Assembly: GCA_964520325.1 (NCBI GenBank)
Contig: CAZFOB010000016.1
Location: forward strand, 12,515 to 76,514
Reading direction: 5' to 3'
DNA from: CAZFOB01 sp964520325
GTDB lineage: Bacteria; Actinomycetota; JAICYB01
DNA: 64,000 nt
Shown here: positions 41,336-50,446 of the stretch, piece by piece
Position numbering within the stretch: position 1 is the first letter of the stretch
Layout of the letters: each line of letters begins with the position of its first letter
Translations under genes and position numbers: made by a program
The notes under the pieces: generated by a model
Seen by the model: only the letters and a program-made list of their open reading frames with translations
What the model was told of the DNA's origin: nothing
The model's database searches: none

Positions 41336-43576
41336 TTGAGCGCAGGCGGCAGCGCGGTCGCCGCCGCACGCGACCGGCTGACCAACACGAGCTGGCGACG
41401 CGTCGCCAGGGTCGTGAGCGTTCCGGTCGGCGGCCTCGTCGCCTGGCTCATCCTCGGCAACGTCCTCTCCCGAGGTCTGCCGCTCGGGATCTTCGTCCTG
41501 GGCTTGGTCTTCGGCTCGCTTTACGCGCTCATCGCGGTCGGCCTCGTTCTGGTCTACCGCGCCAACAACATCGTGAACTTCGCGCAGGCCGAGCTCGGAG
41601 CCGTCGCATCGGTCGTCGCGATCATGCTTGTGATTCAGCAGAACGTGAACTTCTTCCTCGCCATCACTATCGGGTTCGCGGCAGCGGTCGTCACGGGGAT
41701 CCTCATCGACCTCATCGTCATCCGCGCGTTCCGCAAGGCGCCGCGACTGATCCTCGCCGTAGCGACGATCGGCGTCGCGCAGATCCTCGCCGGGTTGAGC
41801 GTGCAGATCCCTCTGTGGTGGGCCGGTCCGGTCGGAGACCTCACGGGCAAGTTCCGTACACCCTTCCAGTTCAGCTTCGAGATCGCACCGGTGCGCTTCA
41901 CCGGTAACCACCTTTTGGTGTTCATCCTCGTACCCATCGTCATCGCCGTACTCGCGGCGTTCCTTCGTTACACCGACTACGGCGTCGCGATCCGCGCTTC
42001 TGCCGAGAACGGCGACCGGGCTCAGCTCCTCGGTATGCCGGTCCTGCGCCTATCGACGATCGTCTGGGCGATCGCAGCGCTGCTCTCGGCGATCGCGGTG
42101 ATCCTCCGGACGTCGATCATCGGGTTCTCGTCGTTCGCCGGCGTGTCGGGCGGCGGACCATCGCTCCTGCTGCGGACGTTCGCAGCGGCCGTGATCGCAC
42201 GCATGGAGAACATGGCCGTGGCCGCGGTAGCTGCGCTCGGCATCGGCGTCTTCGAGTACGGCGCCGTGTGGACGTTCCAGAGCGGCGCCTACGCCGACGC
42301 GCTGCTCGTGCTCGTCATCCTCGGCGCCCTGATCGTGCAGCGCGGACACTTCTCCCGATTCGCCGAGACGGGGATCTCGACCTGGAAGGCGTTGCGCGAG
42401 GTACGTCCGATCCCCTCCGAGCTTCGCAAGCTGCCGGAGGTGCGCTGGGGACTCATCGCACTCTGGACGCTCCTCGGTCTCTTCGTCCTGACGTTCCCGC
42501 TGTGGGCGACGCCGGGACGAGAGCAACTCGCCGCTCTGGTCTTCATCTACTCGATGGTTGCGGTCTCGCTCGTTGTGCTGACCGGTTGGGTCGGGCAGAT
42601 CTCGCTCGGTCAGTGGGCCATCGCGGGCTTCGGTGCGGCGGCGTGCGGCGTCCTCGTGGGCAGGCACGGCCTCGATCTGTTCCTGTCGCTCGGCGCCGGC
42701 ATGGCGTGCGCCGCCGTCATCGCGCTCATCATCGGGATCCCGGCGCTGCGGATCTCCGGTCCGTTCCTCGCGGTCACCACGCTCGCGTTCGCGGTGACGT
42801 CGCGCTTCTTCCTCCTCGAAGACCGGTACCTGCCGTGGTTCGTCGAGGACCGCTTCGAGCGCCCCGACCTGTGGAACCGCTTCCCGATCAAGCTCGAGTG
42901 GCAGTTCTACTACTTCTGTCTGACGTTCCTCGTCCTCGTGCTCATCGGCGCGCGGAACCTGCGCAGCTCGCGCACCGGACGCGCGATGATCGCCGTCCGC
43001 GACAACGAGCCCGCGGCGCAGGCCACGTCGCTCAACGTCCCGCTGCTCAAGCTCACCGCGTTCGCGATCTCGGGCGCGATCGCGGGGCTCGCCGGCGGAC
43101 TGTACGCGCTCGCGTCCAACGGTCTGAACACCGACTCATTCGGTCCGGACGTTTCGCTACGACTCTTCACGATGGTCGTCATCGGCGGACTCGGGTCGCT
43201 CCCCGGCGCGATCCTTGGAGCGATCTATGTGAAGAGCCTCGAGTTCTTCGTCGGTGGCGGCTGGGCGCTGCTCGCATCAGGCGCTGGGATCCTGCTCATC
43301 CTGCTCGTGCTTCCCGGCGGCCTGGGAGCAGGCATGTACCGCGTGCGCGACGAGATCCTCCGCTGGATCGCCAAGCGTCGCGGGATCGTCGTCCCGAGCT
43401 TGCTGGCGGACATCCGGCAGGAGGAGATCGCCGAAGAAGAGGTGAAGGTCGAGCTTGGCGACGTGCTCGCCGGCGTCCAGGCGCAGACCGGCAACGGAGC
43501 CACGACACGCGCGAGGAACGGACGTAAGTCGCCGTCTCGCAAATCACGCGCGAAGAGCCGGACGAGGGCGAGCTGA
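41336..43576 (+). CDS. Fused LivH-LivM ABC permease
   Basis: A 746-residue membrane protein joining two branched-chain amino acid-type permeases. The first half (to about 345) contains GLVLVYRANNIVNFAQAELG, the LivH signature. The second half (about 365-700) contains GWVGQISLGQWAIAGFGAAA and RAMIAVRDNEPAAQATSLNV, the LivM signatures. A cytosolic basic tail ends it. In most bacteria these are two genes. It ends at the first base of the next gene's ATG (TGATG). The TTG start at 41336 has only a weak ribosome site. Confidence 0.9.
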   Translation: MSAGGSAVAAARDRLTNTSWRRVARVVSVPVGGLVAWLILGNVLSRGLPLGIFVLGLVFGSLYALIAVGLVLVYRANNIVNFAQAELGAVASVVAIMLVIQQNVNFFLAITIGFAAAVVTGILIDLIVIRAFRKAPRLILAVATIGVAQILAGLSVQIPLWWAGPVGDLTGKFRTPFQFSFEIAPVRFTGNHLLVFILVPIVIAVLAAFLRYTDYGVAIRASAENGDRAQLLGMPVLRLSTIVWAIAALLSAIAVILRTSIIGFSSFAGVSGGGPSLLLRTFAAAVIARMENMAVAAVAALGIGVFEYGAVWTFQSGAYADALLVLVILGALIVQRGHFSRFAETGISTWKALREVRPIPSELRKLPEVRWGLIALWTLLGLFVLTFPLWATPGREQLAALVFIYSMVAVSLVVLTGWVGQISLGQWAIAGFGAAACGVLVGRHGLDLFLSLGAGMACAAVIALIIGIPALRISGPFLAVTTLAFAVTSRFFLLEDRYLPWFVEDRFERPDLWNRFPIKLEWQFYYFCLTFLVLVLIGARNLRSSRTGRAMIAVRDNEPAAQATSLNVPLLKLTAFAISGAIAGLAGGLYALASNGLNTDSFGPDVSLRLFTMVVIGGLGSLPGAILGAIYVKSLEFFVGGGWALLASGAGILLILLVLPGGLGAGMYRVRDEILRWIAKRRGIVVPSLLADIRQEEIAEEEVKVELGDVLAGVQAQTGNGATTRARNGRKSPSRKSRAKSRTRAS

Positions 43577-46554
43577 TGGCACGCACGGGGATCGGCGAAC
43601 GGGTTCGCGGATTCAGAGAGTCACTCGGCGGTGCACCGCTGCTGCCGCTCGTCGTCCTGTTCGGGCTCAACATGGTCGACGAGTTCGACCAGGTCGCGTT
43701 CGGCGCGCTCGCCCCCGAGATCCGCGACCACTTCAACCTGTCAAACGCTTCGTTCATCCTTATCGTCTCGCTCTCCGGCGCGCTGTCTATCCTGGCTGCG
43801 GCACCGGTCGGCTATATCGCCGACAAGTACAACCGCGTGCGGATCGCGCGCATCGCCGGGCTGGTGTGGGGGTTGGCCGCTCTGGGGACGGGTCTCGCGC
43901 CCGTCCTCGCCGTGCTCATCGCCACGCGCTTCATCGGCGGCGTCGGCCGGCTCGTGAACGAGCCGGTGCACCCGAGCCTCCTGGCCGATTACTACCCGCC
44001 AAACTCGCTTCCCCGCGTTTTCGGCGTGCACAGATTCGCGAACATCCTCGGCAACATCGCCGGTCCGGTCGCCGGAGGGATCGCGGCACTCTTCGCCGCG
44101 AGTGCAATCGCGTCGTGGCGGCCGGTGTTCATCCTTCTGGCGATTCCCACCTTCCTGTTCCTGTTCTTCTCGTTCGGGCTCCACGAGCCCAAGCGGGGAG
44201 CCACGATCGATCCCGACAGCGCTGAACGTCCTGCCGAGATGTTCAAGATCGGCGAAGCGTTCCGCCGGCTCCGCGCGATCCACACCCTGAGGCGCACATG
44301 GGTTTCCGCCTTCTTCTTCGGTGCCGGGGTGATCCCTCTCGCGTCGTTTCTCTCGCTGTTCTTCGAGGACATCTACGGGATGGGTCCGGTCGGACGGGGT
44401 TCGATGGTGATGCTCCGTGGTGCCGGCGGCGCAGTCGGCTTGGTGATCGGCTCGCGCATCACGCGAAGGTTCCAGGAACGGGACAAGCTCGAGAGCTTGC
44501 CGATCGTGACCAGTCTCATGATCATCCAGTTCGCGATCGGGATGGCCTTTATGGCGCTCGCTCCATGGGTCGCAGGTTCGGTGATCTTCGCCTTCCTGCT
44601 TTCGATCGGTGCGAGCGGGTTCCTCCCTCCGTACCTCACGACCGTCGCGCTCATCGGTCCTCCGCGCATCCGTTCGCAGGCATACGCCTACTCGCTGCTG
44701 TTCTTCGCGTTGGGTGGCGTCGTGCTCTCGCGGATCGCCGCCAGCACCGGAGACGTCAACGGTCTGCGGGCCGGGATGCTGCTCCTTTCGGTCTTCGTTG
44801 CCGTCGGCGGACTCATCGGCCTGACGTCGAGAAAGTTCATCCGCCGGGACATCGACGAAGCCGTAAAGTCGCTACGAGCGCAAGAGGCGGCCGAAAGCGG
44901 AACCTTCCTCGTCTGCCGTGGTGTCGATGTCGCCTACGACCAGGTGCAGGTGCTCTTCGGGGTCGACTTCGACGTGAAGGAAGGCGAGATCGTCGCGCTG
45001 CTCGGGACCAACGGCGCCGGCAAGTCGACGCTGCTGAAGGCGATCTCGGGCATCAACGATCCCGTCGGCGGAGCGATCTTCTTCGAAGGCCGGGACATCA
45101 CCCATGCGGATGCGAACGCCAAAGCGGCCGCCGGGATCGTGCAAGTGCCGGGCGGGCGCGGCATCTTCCCGACCCTCAGCGTCGCCGACAACATCAAGGC
45201 CGCCGGATGGATGTACCGCGACGACCCCGAGTACCGGGAGCAAGCCGTCGAGCGGATCCTCGATTACTTCCCGATCCTCAGGAATCGTTGGGACACGATC
45301 GCCGGCAGCCTTTCCGGCGGAGAGCAGCAGATGCTCTCGCTCGCGCAGGCTTTCATCGCCAAACCGAAGCTGCTGCTCATCGACGAGCTCTCGCTCGGAC
45401 TCGCGCCGACGATCGTCGAGTCGTTGCTCGAGATCGTGCGGACGATCCACGATGCCGGAACGACCGTCGTGCTCGTCGAACAGTCTGTGAACACCGCACT
45501 GAAGCTCGCCAAGCGCGCCGCGTTCATGGAGAAGGGCGAGGTGCGGTTCGAAGGTCCAACCGAAGAGCTTCTCAGCCGACCGGACATCCTGCGCGCAGTT
45601 TTCTTGAAGGGTGCCGCGCGCCCGGGGGCTGGCGGAGCGAAGCGGAGCAGAGCCCCCGCTCAGTTGGGCAATGGTGACCGAAGCTCACGAGTCATGCAGA
45701 AGACGCGCGCGGAGATCCTCACACGTCCGGTCGTGCTGCACACGTCCGGACTGTCGAAACACTACGGCGGGATCGTCGCCGTCGACGATGTCGACATCGA
45801 GGTCCACGAAGGCGAGATCCTCGGCCTGATCGGACCGAACGGCGCGGGCAAGACCACGCTCTTCGACCTGATCTCCGGCTTCACGCCGTCCAACGGTGGC
45901 CGGATCGATTTCATGGGTGTCGACGTCACCGACCTGGGAGCGGCGGCACGGGCACGCGCGGGGTTGGGCCGGTCGTTCCAGGACGCCCGTTTGTGGCAAT
46001 CCCTCACGGTCAAGGAGGCGATCGCCGTCGCGTGCGAACGCCACATCGAGGTGACGACGCCGGTCGCGTCGATCTTCTCGACTCCCCTGTCGCAGGATTC
46101 GGAAGCCGCGACCATGCGAGAGAGCGAAGAGTTGATCGAGCTTCTGAGCCTCCAGGCGTTCCGAGACAAGTTCCTCTCTGAGCTGTCTACCGGGTCGCGA
46201 AGGATCGTCGAGATCGCGACGATCCTCGCTCACCGTCCGAGCGTAGTGATCCTGGACGAGCCGTCGTCCGGCATCGCACAGCGTGAGACCGAGGCGCTCG
46301 GGCCGCTCCTGCGCACCGTACGCGAACACCTCGGGGCCTCGATGCTGATCATCGAGCACGACATGCCGTTGATCACCAACCTCGCCGATCGCATGTACGC
46401 GCTCGATCAGGGACGCGTCATCGTCGAGGGAACACCGGACGACGTCATCAACCATCCGGCGGTCATCGAGTCGTACCTCGGCACGGAGGGCTACGCCGAC
46501 ATCGTCGGCAACGACGCCAAGAAGCGCACTCGCAAGCCGGCCGCTCGCCGGTGA
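43576..46554 (+). CDS. MFS transporter fused to two LivF/LivG-type ABC ATPases
   Basis: A 992-residue three-part protein. Residues about 20-415 are a major facilitator domain (NMVDEFDQVAFGALAPEIRD, GYIADKYNRVRIARIAGL). Residues about 440-675 are a LivF-like ATPase: Walker A GTNGAGKST at about 476-484, LSGGEQQ at about 580, Walker B LLLIDE at about 599. Residues about 715-980 are a LivG-like ATPase: GPNGAGKTT at about 753-761, VVILDEPSSGIAQRE at about 890, H-loop IEHD at about 926. Its signature reads LSTGSRR instead of LSGGQ, so one of the two sites is probably degenerate. It completes the ABC system of the two preceding genes in one polypeptide. Confidence 0.92.
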   Translation: MARTGIGERVRGFRESLGGAPLLPLVVLFGLNMVDEFDQVAFGALAPEIRDHFNLSNASFILIVSLSGALSILAAAPVGYIADKYNRVRIARIAGLVWGLAALGTGLAPVLAVLIATRFIGGVGRLVNEPVHPSLLADYYPPNSLPRVFGVHRFANILGNIAGPVAGGIAALFAASAIASWRPVFILLAIPTFLFLFFSFGLHEPKRGATIDPDSAERPAEMFKIGEAFRRLRAIHTLRRTWVSAFFFGAGVIPLASFLSLFFEDIYGMGPVGRGSMVMLRGAGGAVGLVIGSRITRRFQERDKLESLPIVTSLMIIQFAIGMAFMALAPWVAGSVIFAFLLSIGASGFLPPYLTTVALIGPPRIRSQAYAYSLLFFALGGVVLSRIAASTGDVNGLRAGMLLLSVFVAVGGLIGLTSRKFIRRDIDEAVKSLRAQEAAESGTFLVCRGVDVAYDQVQVLFGVDFDVKEGEIVALLGTNGAGKSTLLKAISGINDPVGGAIFFEGRDITHADANAKAAAGIVQVPGGRGIFPTLSVADNIKAAGWMYRDDPEYREQAVERILDYFPILRNRWDTIAGSLSGGEQQMLSLAQAFIAKPKLLLIDELSLGLAPTIVESLLEIVRTIHDAGTTVVLVEQSVNTALKLAKRAAFMEKGEVRFEGPTEELLSRPDILRAVFLKGAARPGAGGAKRSRAPAQLGNGDRSSRVMQKTRAEILTRPVVLHTSGLSKHYGGIVAVDDVDIEVHEGEILGLIGPNGAGKTTLFDLISGFTPSNGGRIDFMGVDVTDLGAAARARAGLGRSFQDARLWQSLTVKEAIAVACERHIEVTTPVASIFSTPLSQDSEAATMRESEELIELLSLQAFRDKFLSELSTGSRRIVEIATILAHRPSVVILDEPSSGIAQRETEALGPLLRTVREHLGASMLIIEHDMPLITNLADRMYALDQGRVIVEGTPDDVINHPAVIESYLGTEGYADIVGNDAKKRTRKPAARR

Positions 46555-46558
46555 CTAC

Positions 46559-47770
46559 TCAGCGCACCTGGATCGTGCCGCGCATCGCCTGGTGAACCAG
46601 GCACTGGTACTTGTACGTTTCGGCCTTCGAGAAGCGCAGCGTGTAGCTCACCGTCGCCGGAGGAGTCGCACGGATGATCCCCGAGCTGAACGTGCCTTCG
46701 CCGTCCCACGTGCCGCCGTCGATCGAGTCGGCCTTGGTCGAAGGCGGATACGCAAACACACTCTTCGGGACGGCCGGACCTCCGACGGGCTTCCACGCGT
46801 CGGGGTTGGCCCGCCACTCGCCGTCCTTCTCGATCAGGACGCCCTCCTTGGCATCCCGGTCGGGCTTGAAGGCGATCGAGTGCATGCCGTAGAACCGCCA
46901 CCCCAACGGCTTGCCGACCTTCGCGGTTTCGTCGCGCGGGAAGAAGGCTGACATAAGGCCGCGCGTGGTGCCGCGCGGGCCGGTGCCGGCGAACACAGGT
47001 CCTCCTTCGCGGCGGATCGCGTCTCTCGCCGGCGGCTGGAGCGTTCCCGCGATCTCGCGCTCTTCGTCGTCCGCATTCTTCCGCAGTTGCGCAACCGTCG
47101 GTCGCTCCTGGTCCGGCGCGACGACGTCGATCGCCCCCGACATCGCCGAGCGGTGGACGAGGCACATGAAGTGATAGGTCCCGGGCTTGATGTCGCCAGC
47201 AAGCTTGACGCGGAACGGCTCCCCTTCCTTGAGGACGCCGCTCGAGTAGAAGGACTGCGTCCCGCCGAAGGCCGGCTGATCGGCTTGCGCACAGGCCGGA
47301 GCGCCACCTGCATTCGCGACCGGCGGCGAGGCGGTGTCGAGGAAGCACGACTCGCTCGCGGAATGATTGATCACGGGCACGGCACCGGTGGAGGTATGCG
47401 GCAGTACGCTTGGGACCTTCTTCATCGCAGACAGCTTTTCGACGTCCTCGAGATCGGCGGCCGCGCCGAGCGCCTCGACTGCCGAAATGGCGCGATCGAC
47501 GATCCGCCCCATCGCGATCGTGTGCGGCTCGCCGGTATCGCGCAACGAGAAGTTCAGGGCATCGCCCGGATGGAGCGGAACTCGTGACGGAAGGTACGCG
47601 AAGAACACGGAGGGAAAGCGGTAGCCCTTCTCGTCCAACGACGTCTCGATCGCGTACTCGCCCCCGTCCACGAATACGATCGCAGGGGGACGAAGCAAGC
47701 GTGAGTTGCATCCCGTCGCTACGAACGCGAGCGCCATGAGCGCCACGCCAGCCCGCCTTGTCCTCGGCAC
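46559..47770 (-). CDS. Double-cupredoxin lipoprotein
   Basis: A 403-residue secreted protein with a lipobox (FVATGC) after a short signal peptide. It has two blue-copper-like modules, each with the first His and the C-x-x-H-x-x-M triad: PHTIAMG with HFMCLVHRSAM (first), MHSIAFK with KYQCLVHQAM (second). It may be an electron carrier or copper buffer outside the membrane, cell-surface bound. The region between modules contains two Cys (ESCFLD, PACAQ). GTG at 47770 is chosen to start MPRTRRAGVALM; the frame extends 45 bases upstream. It is convergent with the transporter gene and divergent from the next gene. Confidence 0.82.
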   Translation of the reverse strand: MPRTRRAGVALMALAFVATGCNSRLLRPPAIVFVDGGEYAIETSLDEKGYRFPSVFFAYLPSRVPLHPGDALNFSLRDTGEPHTIAMGRIVDRAISAVEALGAAADLEDVEKLSAMKKVPSVLPHTSTGAVPVINHSASESCFLDTASPPVANAGGAPACAQADQPAFGGTQSFYSSGVLKEGEPFRVKLAGDIKPGTYHFMCLVHRSAMSGAIDVVAPDQERPTVAQLRKNADDEEREIAGTLQPPARDAIRREGGPVFAGTGPRGTTRGLMSAFFPRDETAKVGKPLGWRFYGMHSIAFKPDRDAKEGVLIEKDGEWRANPDAWKPVGGPAVPKSVFAYPPSTKADSIDGGTWDGEGTFSSGIIRATPPATVSYTLRFSKAETYKYQCLVHQAMRGTIQVR

Positions 47771-47817
47771 GTTCCCCCGCCTTCTCCGGTGATTGAGGAT
47801 AGCGTGTGCGAGCAACG

Positions 47818-48969
47818 ATGGTGAGGGAATACGGGTCCCGCAGGCGTCTTCGATTCTTCGCGTTCGCGATCGCCGCGTTCTTCGGCGCGCTTGCGTTCGC
47901 GAGCTACTGGTCGACCCGGGAGAACCTCCGCGAGGGATCGAAGGAAGTCTTCTTCGGAGCCGATGCGCTCCGGATCTCCCACATCCCAGAGACCTACCGA
48001 GCGGTTTTCCGATCCGAGAACCGCGCGGGCGGAGAGCTCGTGCTCACGACCGACCGCGTGTGGGTGAGGCGGCCGTTCGCGAGCCGTGTTGAGACCTACT
48101 CCGCCGACGGCAAACGCCTCACTCTGCGACAGAGCAACTTCGGCGCGCTCGCTTCGTCGAGCTCGAGCTCGGAGCCGCTCAATATCACGGTGCCCCCGAG
48201 CCTGTCGTCCGGTGATCTGCGCATCGACGCGGTGCTGAAGGATGCAGTAGAGGAGAAGACGATCCTTCGTCGTGAGCGCCGCGAGGTCTACGGTCGTCAG
48301 TGTCAGGTCTATCGTGCCGGCGGGCCGGTCCTCGCCGGCGACATCACGCCGTACAAGGGCGGCACGGGGACGTACACCGACTTCTGCATCGACCGCAACG
48401 GCATCGTGATCGAGGAGTACTGGGTGCAGGACGACAAGCTCCTCCGCCGGCGTGTGGCGACCGATCTCGACGTGGGCGTTCCGATCGCGGAGAAGACGTT
48501 CACCATCGACGTCCCGGAAGCACCTGGTGTCGACCGCGGTGCGATCGAACGCATCTCCGAGGACGCCTCGGACCACGGCTCTCCCATCTGGGTCCTACCG
48601 AAAGTTCCTCGAGGCTTCAAGAAACTGGGGCGGTACGGTGTGGTCATCACATCGGCGGCCCTCACAGGAAGCGGAAGCAACCCGCTGGCGGGCGCCAATC
48701 CGATCACATCGATAAGCGACGTCTATGTTGACGGCGCCGACCTCGTCGTGGTCGATCAAGATCCATCATTGATTCAGGCATCCCTCGGCGATCGCCCAAC
48801 CCGAAAAGTTGAGCTCGGCGATCTCCGGGAAGGGATGTTGGTCGTGGACGGCCGGATGAGCGAGCTTCGCGGCACCGCGCCCGGCGGCTCGGTCGTCCGC
48901 ATCGTCGGCACGCTCCCCCCACACGAGCTGATCGAGCTTGCGCGGAGCCTCGAGCCGCAAGAGGGGTAG
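47818..48969 (+). CDS. Membrane-anchored LolA/RseB-like hypothetical protein
   Basis: A 383-residue protein with an N-terminal membrane anchor (RLRFFAFAIAAFFGALAFASY) and a large extracytoplasmic beta-rich part. The first half (ETYRAVFRSENRAGGELVLT, VETYSADGKRL, CIDRNGIVIEEYW) has the strand pattern of the LolA/RseB (MucB) fold seen in several actinobacterial lipoprotein-like proteins. I do not recognise a named family. It is divergent from the cupredoxin gene, which begins 47 bases away, suggesting shared regulation. ATG at 47818; a GTG 12 bases upstream is also in frame. Confidence 0.6.
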   Translation: MVREYGSRRRLRFFAFAIAAFFGALAFASYWSTRENLREGSKEVFFGADALRISHIPETYRAVFRSENRAGGELVLTTDRVWVRRPFASRVETYSADGKRLTLRQSNFGALASSSSSSEPLNITVPPSLSSGDLRIDAVLKDAVEEKTILRRERREVYGRQCQVYRAGGPVLAGDITPYKGGTGTYTDFCIDRNGIVIEEYWVQDDKLLRRRVATDLDVGVPIAEKTFTIDVPEAPGVDRGAIERISEDASDHGSPIWVLPKVPRGFKKLGRYGVVITSAALTGSGSNPLAGANPITSISDVYVDGADLVVVDQDPSLIQASLGDRPTRKVELGDLREGMLVVDGRMSELRGTAPGGSVVRIVGTLPPHELIELARSLEPQEG

Positions 48970-49010
48970 CATCGAGTGTCGTTACGAGCAGGCCCGAGCA
49001 GGAGGGAATG

Positions 49011-49979
49011 ATGACCACGACCATCGAAGAGCAACGGCGGTTCCAGATCGTCGAGGACACCGACCTCATCGGGATCGGCAAGGTGCACATCGACGATGTG
49101 ATCGAGTATGTGCACACCGGCTTCAAGAAGCTGCCGTCACCACTCGACCTCTACGCGCGCTACCTCAAGCAGCGCTGGAACGTCTACGACCTCGACTTCA
49201 CTCAGGACAAGATCGACTGGCACGAGAAGATGACGGAGGAGGAGCGACAGGCGTTCATCGACATCTCGTCCGGCTTCCACCACGGTGAGCGACAGGTCGA
49301 GGTCGATCTCGTCCCGTTCATGATGGCGGGCTCGGAGGAAGACAAGATCTACATCTCGTCGCAGATCGAGGACGAAGCGCGTCACACCGTCTTCTTCGAC
49401 CGTTTTTACAAGGAAGTCGTGGGCGTGGAAGGCGACACGATCATGGATGTCCTCGATCACTCCTACCAGTGGCTGACCGAGACGTTCGCCGGACCGTTCG
49501 GTCTGCTCGCCTATCTCGCCGACGACCTGCGTCAGAACCCTGAGGACCCACACCGTCGCGTCAAGTTCGCAACGCTCTACCACCTGTGGATCGAAGGCGT
49601 GCTCGCACTCGTCGTGATGAAGGTGACGCTCGGGTTCGGCCGCGACCGCGGGTTCCTGCCCGCCTACTACACCGGATTCACAGCGACCTGCCGCGACGAA
49701 GCTCGCCACGTGCAATTCGGGATGAAGTTCCTGTACGACCAAGTGAAGCAGGACCCGTCGTACGCGAAGGACATCCTCGAGGTGCTGCAAACGATCTTCA
49801 ACATGAGCGGCGCGGTGAGCAAGGTCGCGAACACGGAGCCTCTGGGGTTCGACATCATGCAGCTGCGCGAGATGATGGTCACGCAGCTGCACCGCAAGCT
49901 CGGGATCATCGGTCTGCAGCTCCCCGATCAGATGGAGAAGCAGCTCTCGTCCATGGAACCCGTCATCGCGGGAGGCTGA
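49011..49979 (+). CDS. R2/R2lox-like ferritin-fold oxidase, paralogue
   Basis: A 322-residue protein with the ferritin-fold ligand set Glu93, Glu122, His125, Glu195, Glu230 and His233 (HGERQVEVD, EDEARH, HLWIEG, CRDEARH). Like R2lox it has Val three residues after the first Glu (Val96) and Tyr five before the fourth (Tyr190), the positions of the Val-Tyr cross-link. It lacks the Gly-rich insertion of the protein at 38143. There is no RNR large subunit nearby, so oxidase or oxygenase activity is more likely than ribonucleotide reduction. AGGAGG is five bases before ATG 49011. The SCP2-like gene follows two bases later. Confidence 0.82.
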   Translation: MTTTIEEQRRFQIVEDTDLIGIGKVHIDDVIEYVHTGFKKLPSPLDLYARYLKQRWNVYDLDFTQDKIDWHEKMTEEERQAFIDISSGFHHGERQVEVDLVPFMMAGSEEDKIYISSQIEDEARHTVFFDRFYKEVVGVEGDTIMDVLDHSYQWLTETFAGPFGLLAYLADDLRQNPEDPHRRVKFATLYHLWIEGVLALVVMKVTLGFGRDRGFLPAYYTGFTATCRDEARHVQFGMKFLYDQVKQDPSYAKDILEVLQTIFNMSGAVSKVANTEPLGFDIMQLREMMVTQLHRKLGIIGLQLPDQMEKQLSSMEPVIAGG

Positions 49980-49981
49980 TC

Positions 49982-50446
49982 GTGTCCGCAACGCTGTTCT
50001 CGAAGGAGTGGGCCGAGGCCGCCAAGGACGCGATCAACACCTTCCCTGACGACGCGTACCGCGAGACGAAGCTGTTCCTGTACTGGGACTGGATCACAGC
50101 CGCGAAGTCGAGCTTCGAGGGATCGCTCGCCATCTGCGCGCGCGATCTTCCGCGCGATCTTCCGAACGACGGATCGACCGGACCGCGGTACGTGACGTTC
50201 GCGTTCACGGGCGGCGAGTGCACGTCGGCGACGGTCTCGGACGAACAACCCGATGCGACGTTCGTGCTCGCTGGCGACTACGCGGCCTGGAAGGACATCG
50301 TCGAGGGCTACGACGCGGGTAAAGCTGTGATGTACCGGCGGCTGCGCCTAGAGCACGGCGACGTCTTCCGGTTCTTCAATCGCGTCTACCTGTTCACGGA
50401 GTCTCTGGTGGCGCTGTCGAAGATCCCGGCGACGCTTCCCGCGTAA
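49982..50446 (+). CDS. SCP2-like sterol-binding-domain protein
   Basis: A 154-residue protein with the SCP2-like pattern: SKEWAEAAKDAINTFPDDAY, YVTFAFTGGECTSATVSDEQ, PDATFVLAGDYAAWKDIVEG and DAGKAVMYRRLRLEHGDVF. SCP2 domains bind lipids or acyl-CoA. It starts with GTG two bases after the stop of the R2lox-like gene, so the two form an operon, which links the oxidase to a hydrophobic ligand. The 3' end overlaps a small minus-strand ORF. Confidence 0.75.
   Translation: MSATLFSKEWAEAAKDAINTFPDDAYRETKLFLYWDWITAAKSSFEGSLAICARDLPRDLPNDGSTGPRYVTFAFTGGECTSATVSDEQPDATFVLAGDYAAWKDIVEGYDAGKAVMYRRLRLEHGDVFRFFNRVYLFTESLVALSKIPATLPA

Noticed and set aside
39782..41911. 709-codon minus-strand ORF
   Set aside because: It lies antisense to the binding-protein and permease genes, which show correct domains; high GC creates long antisense frames.
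49586..49981. N-terminal extension of the SCP2-like frame
   Set aside because: It overlaps the coding sequence of the R2lox-like gene and is arginine-rich; GTG at 49982 gives the normal SCP2 length.
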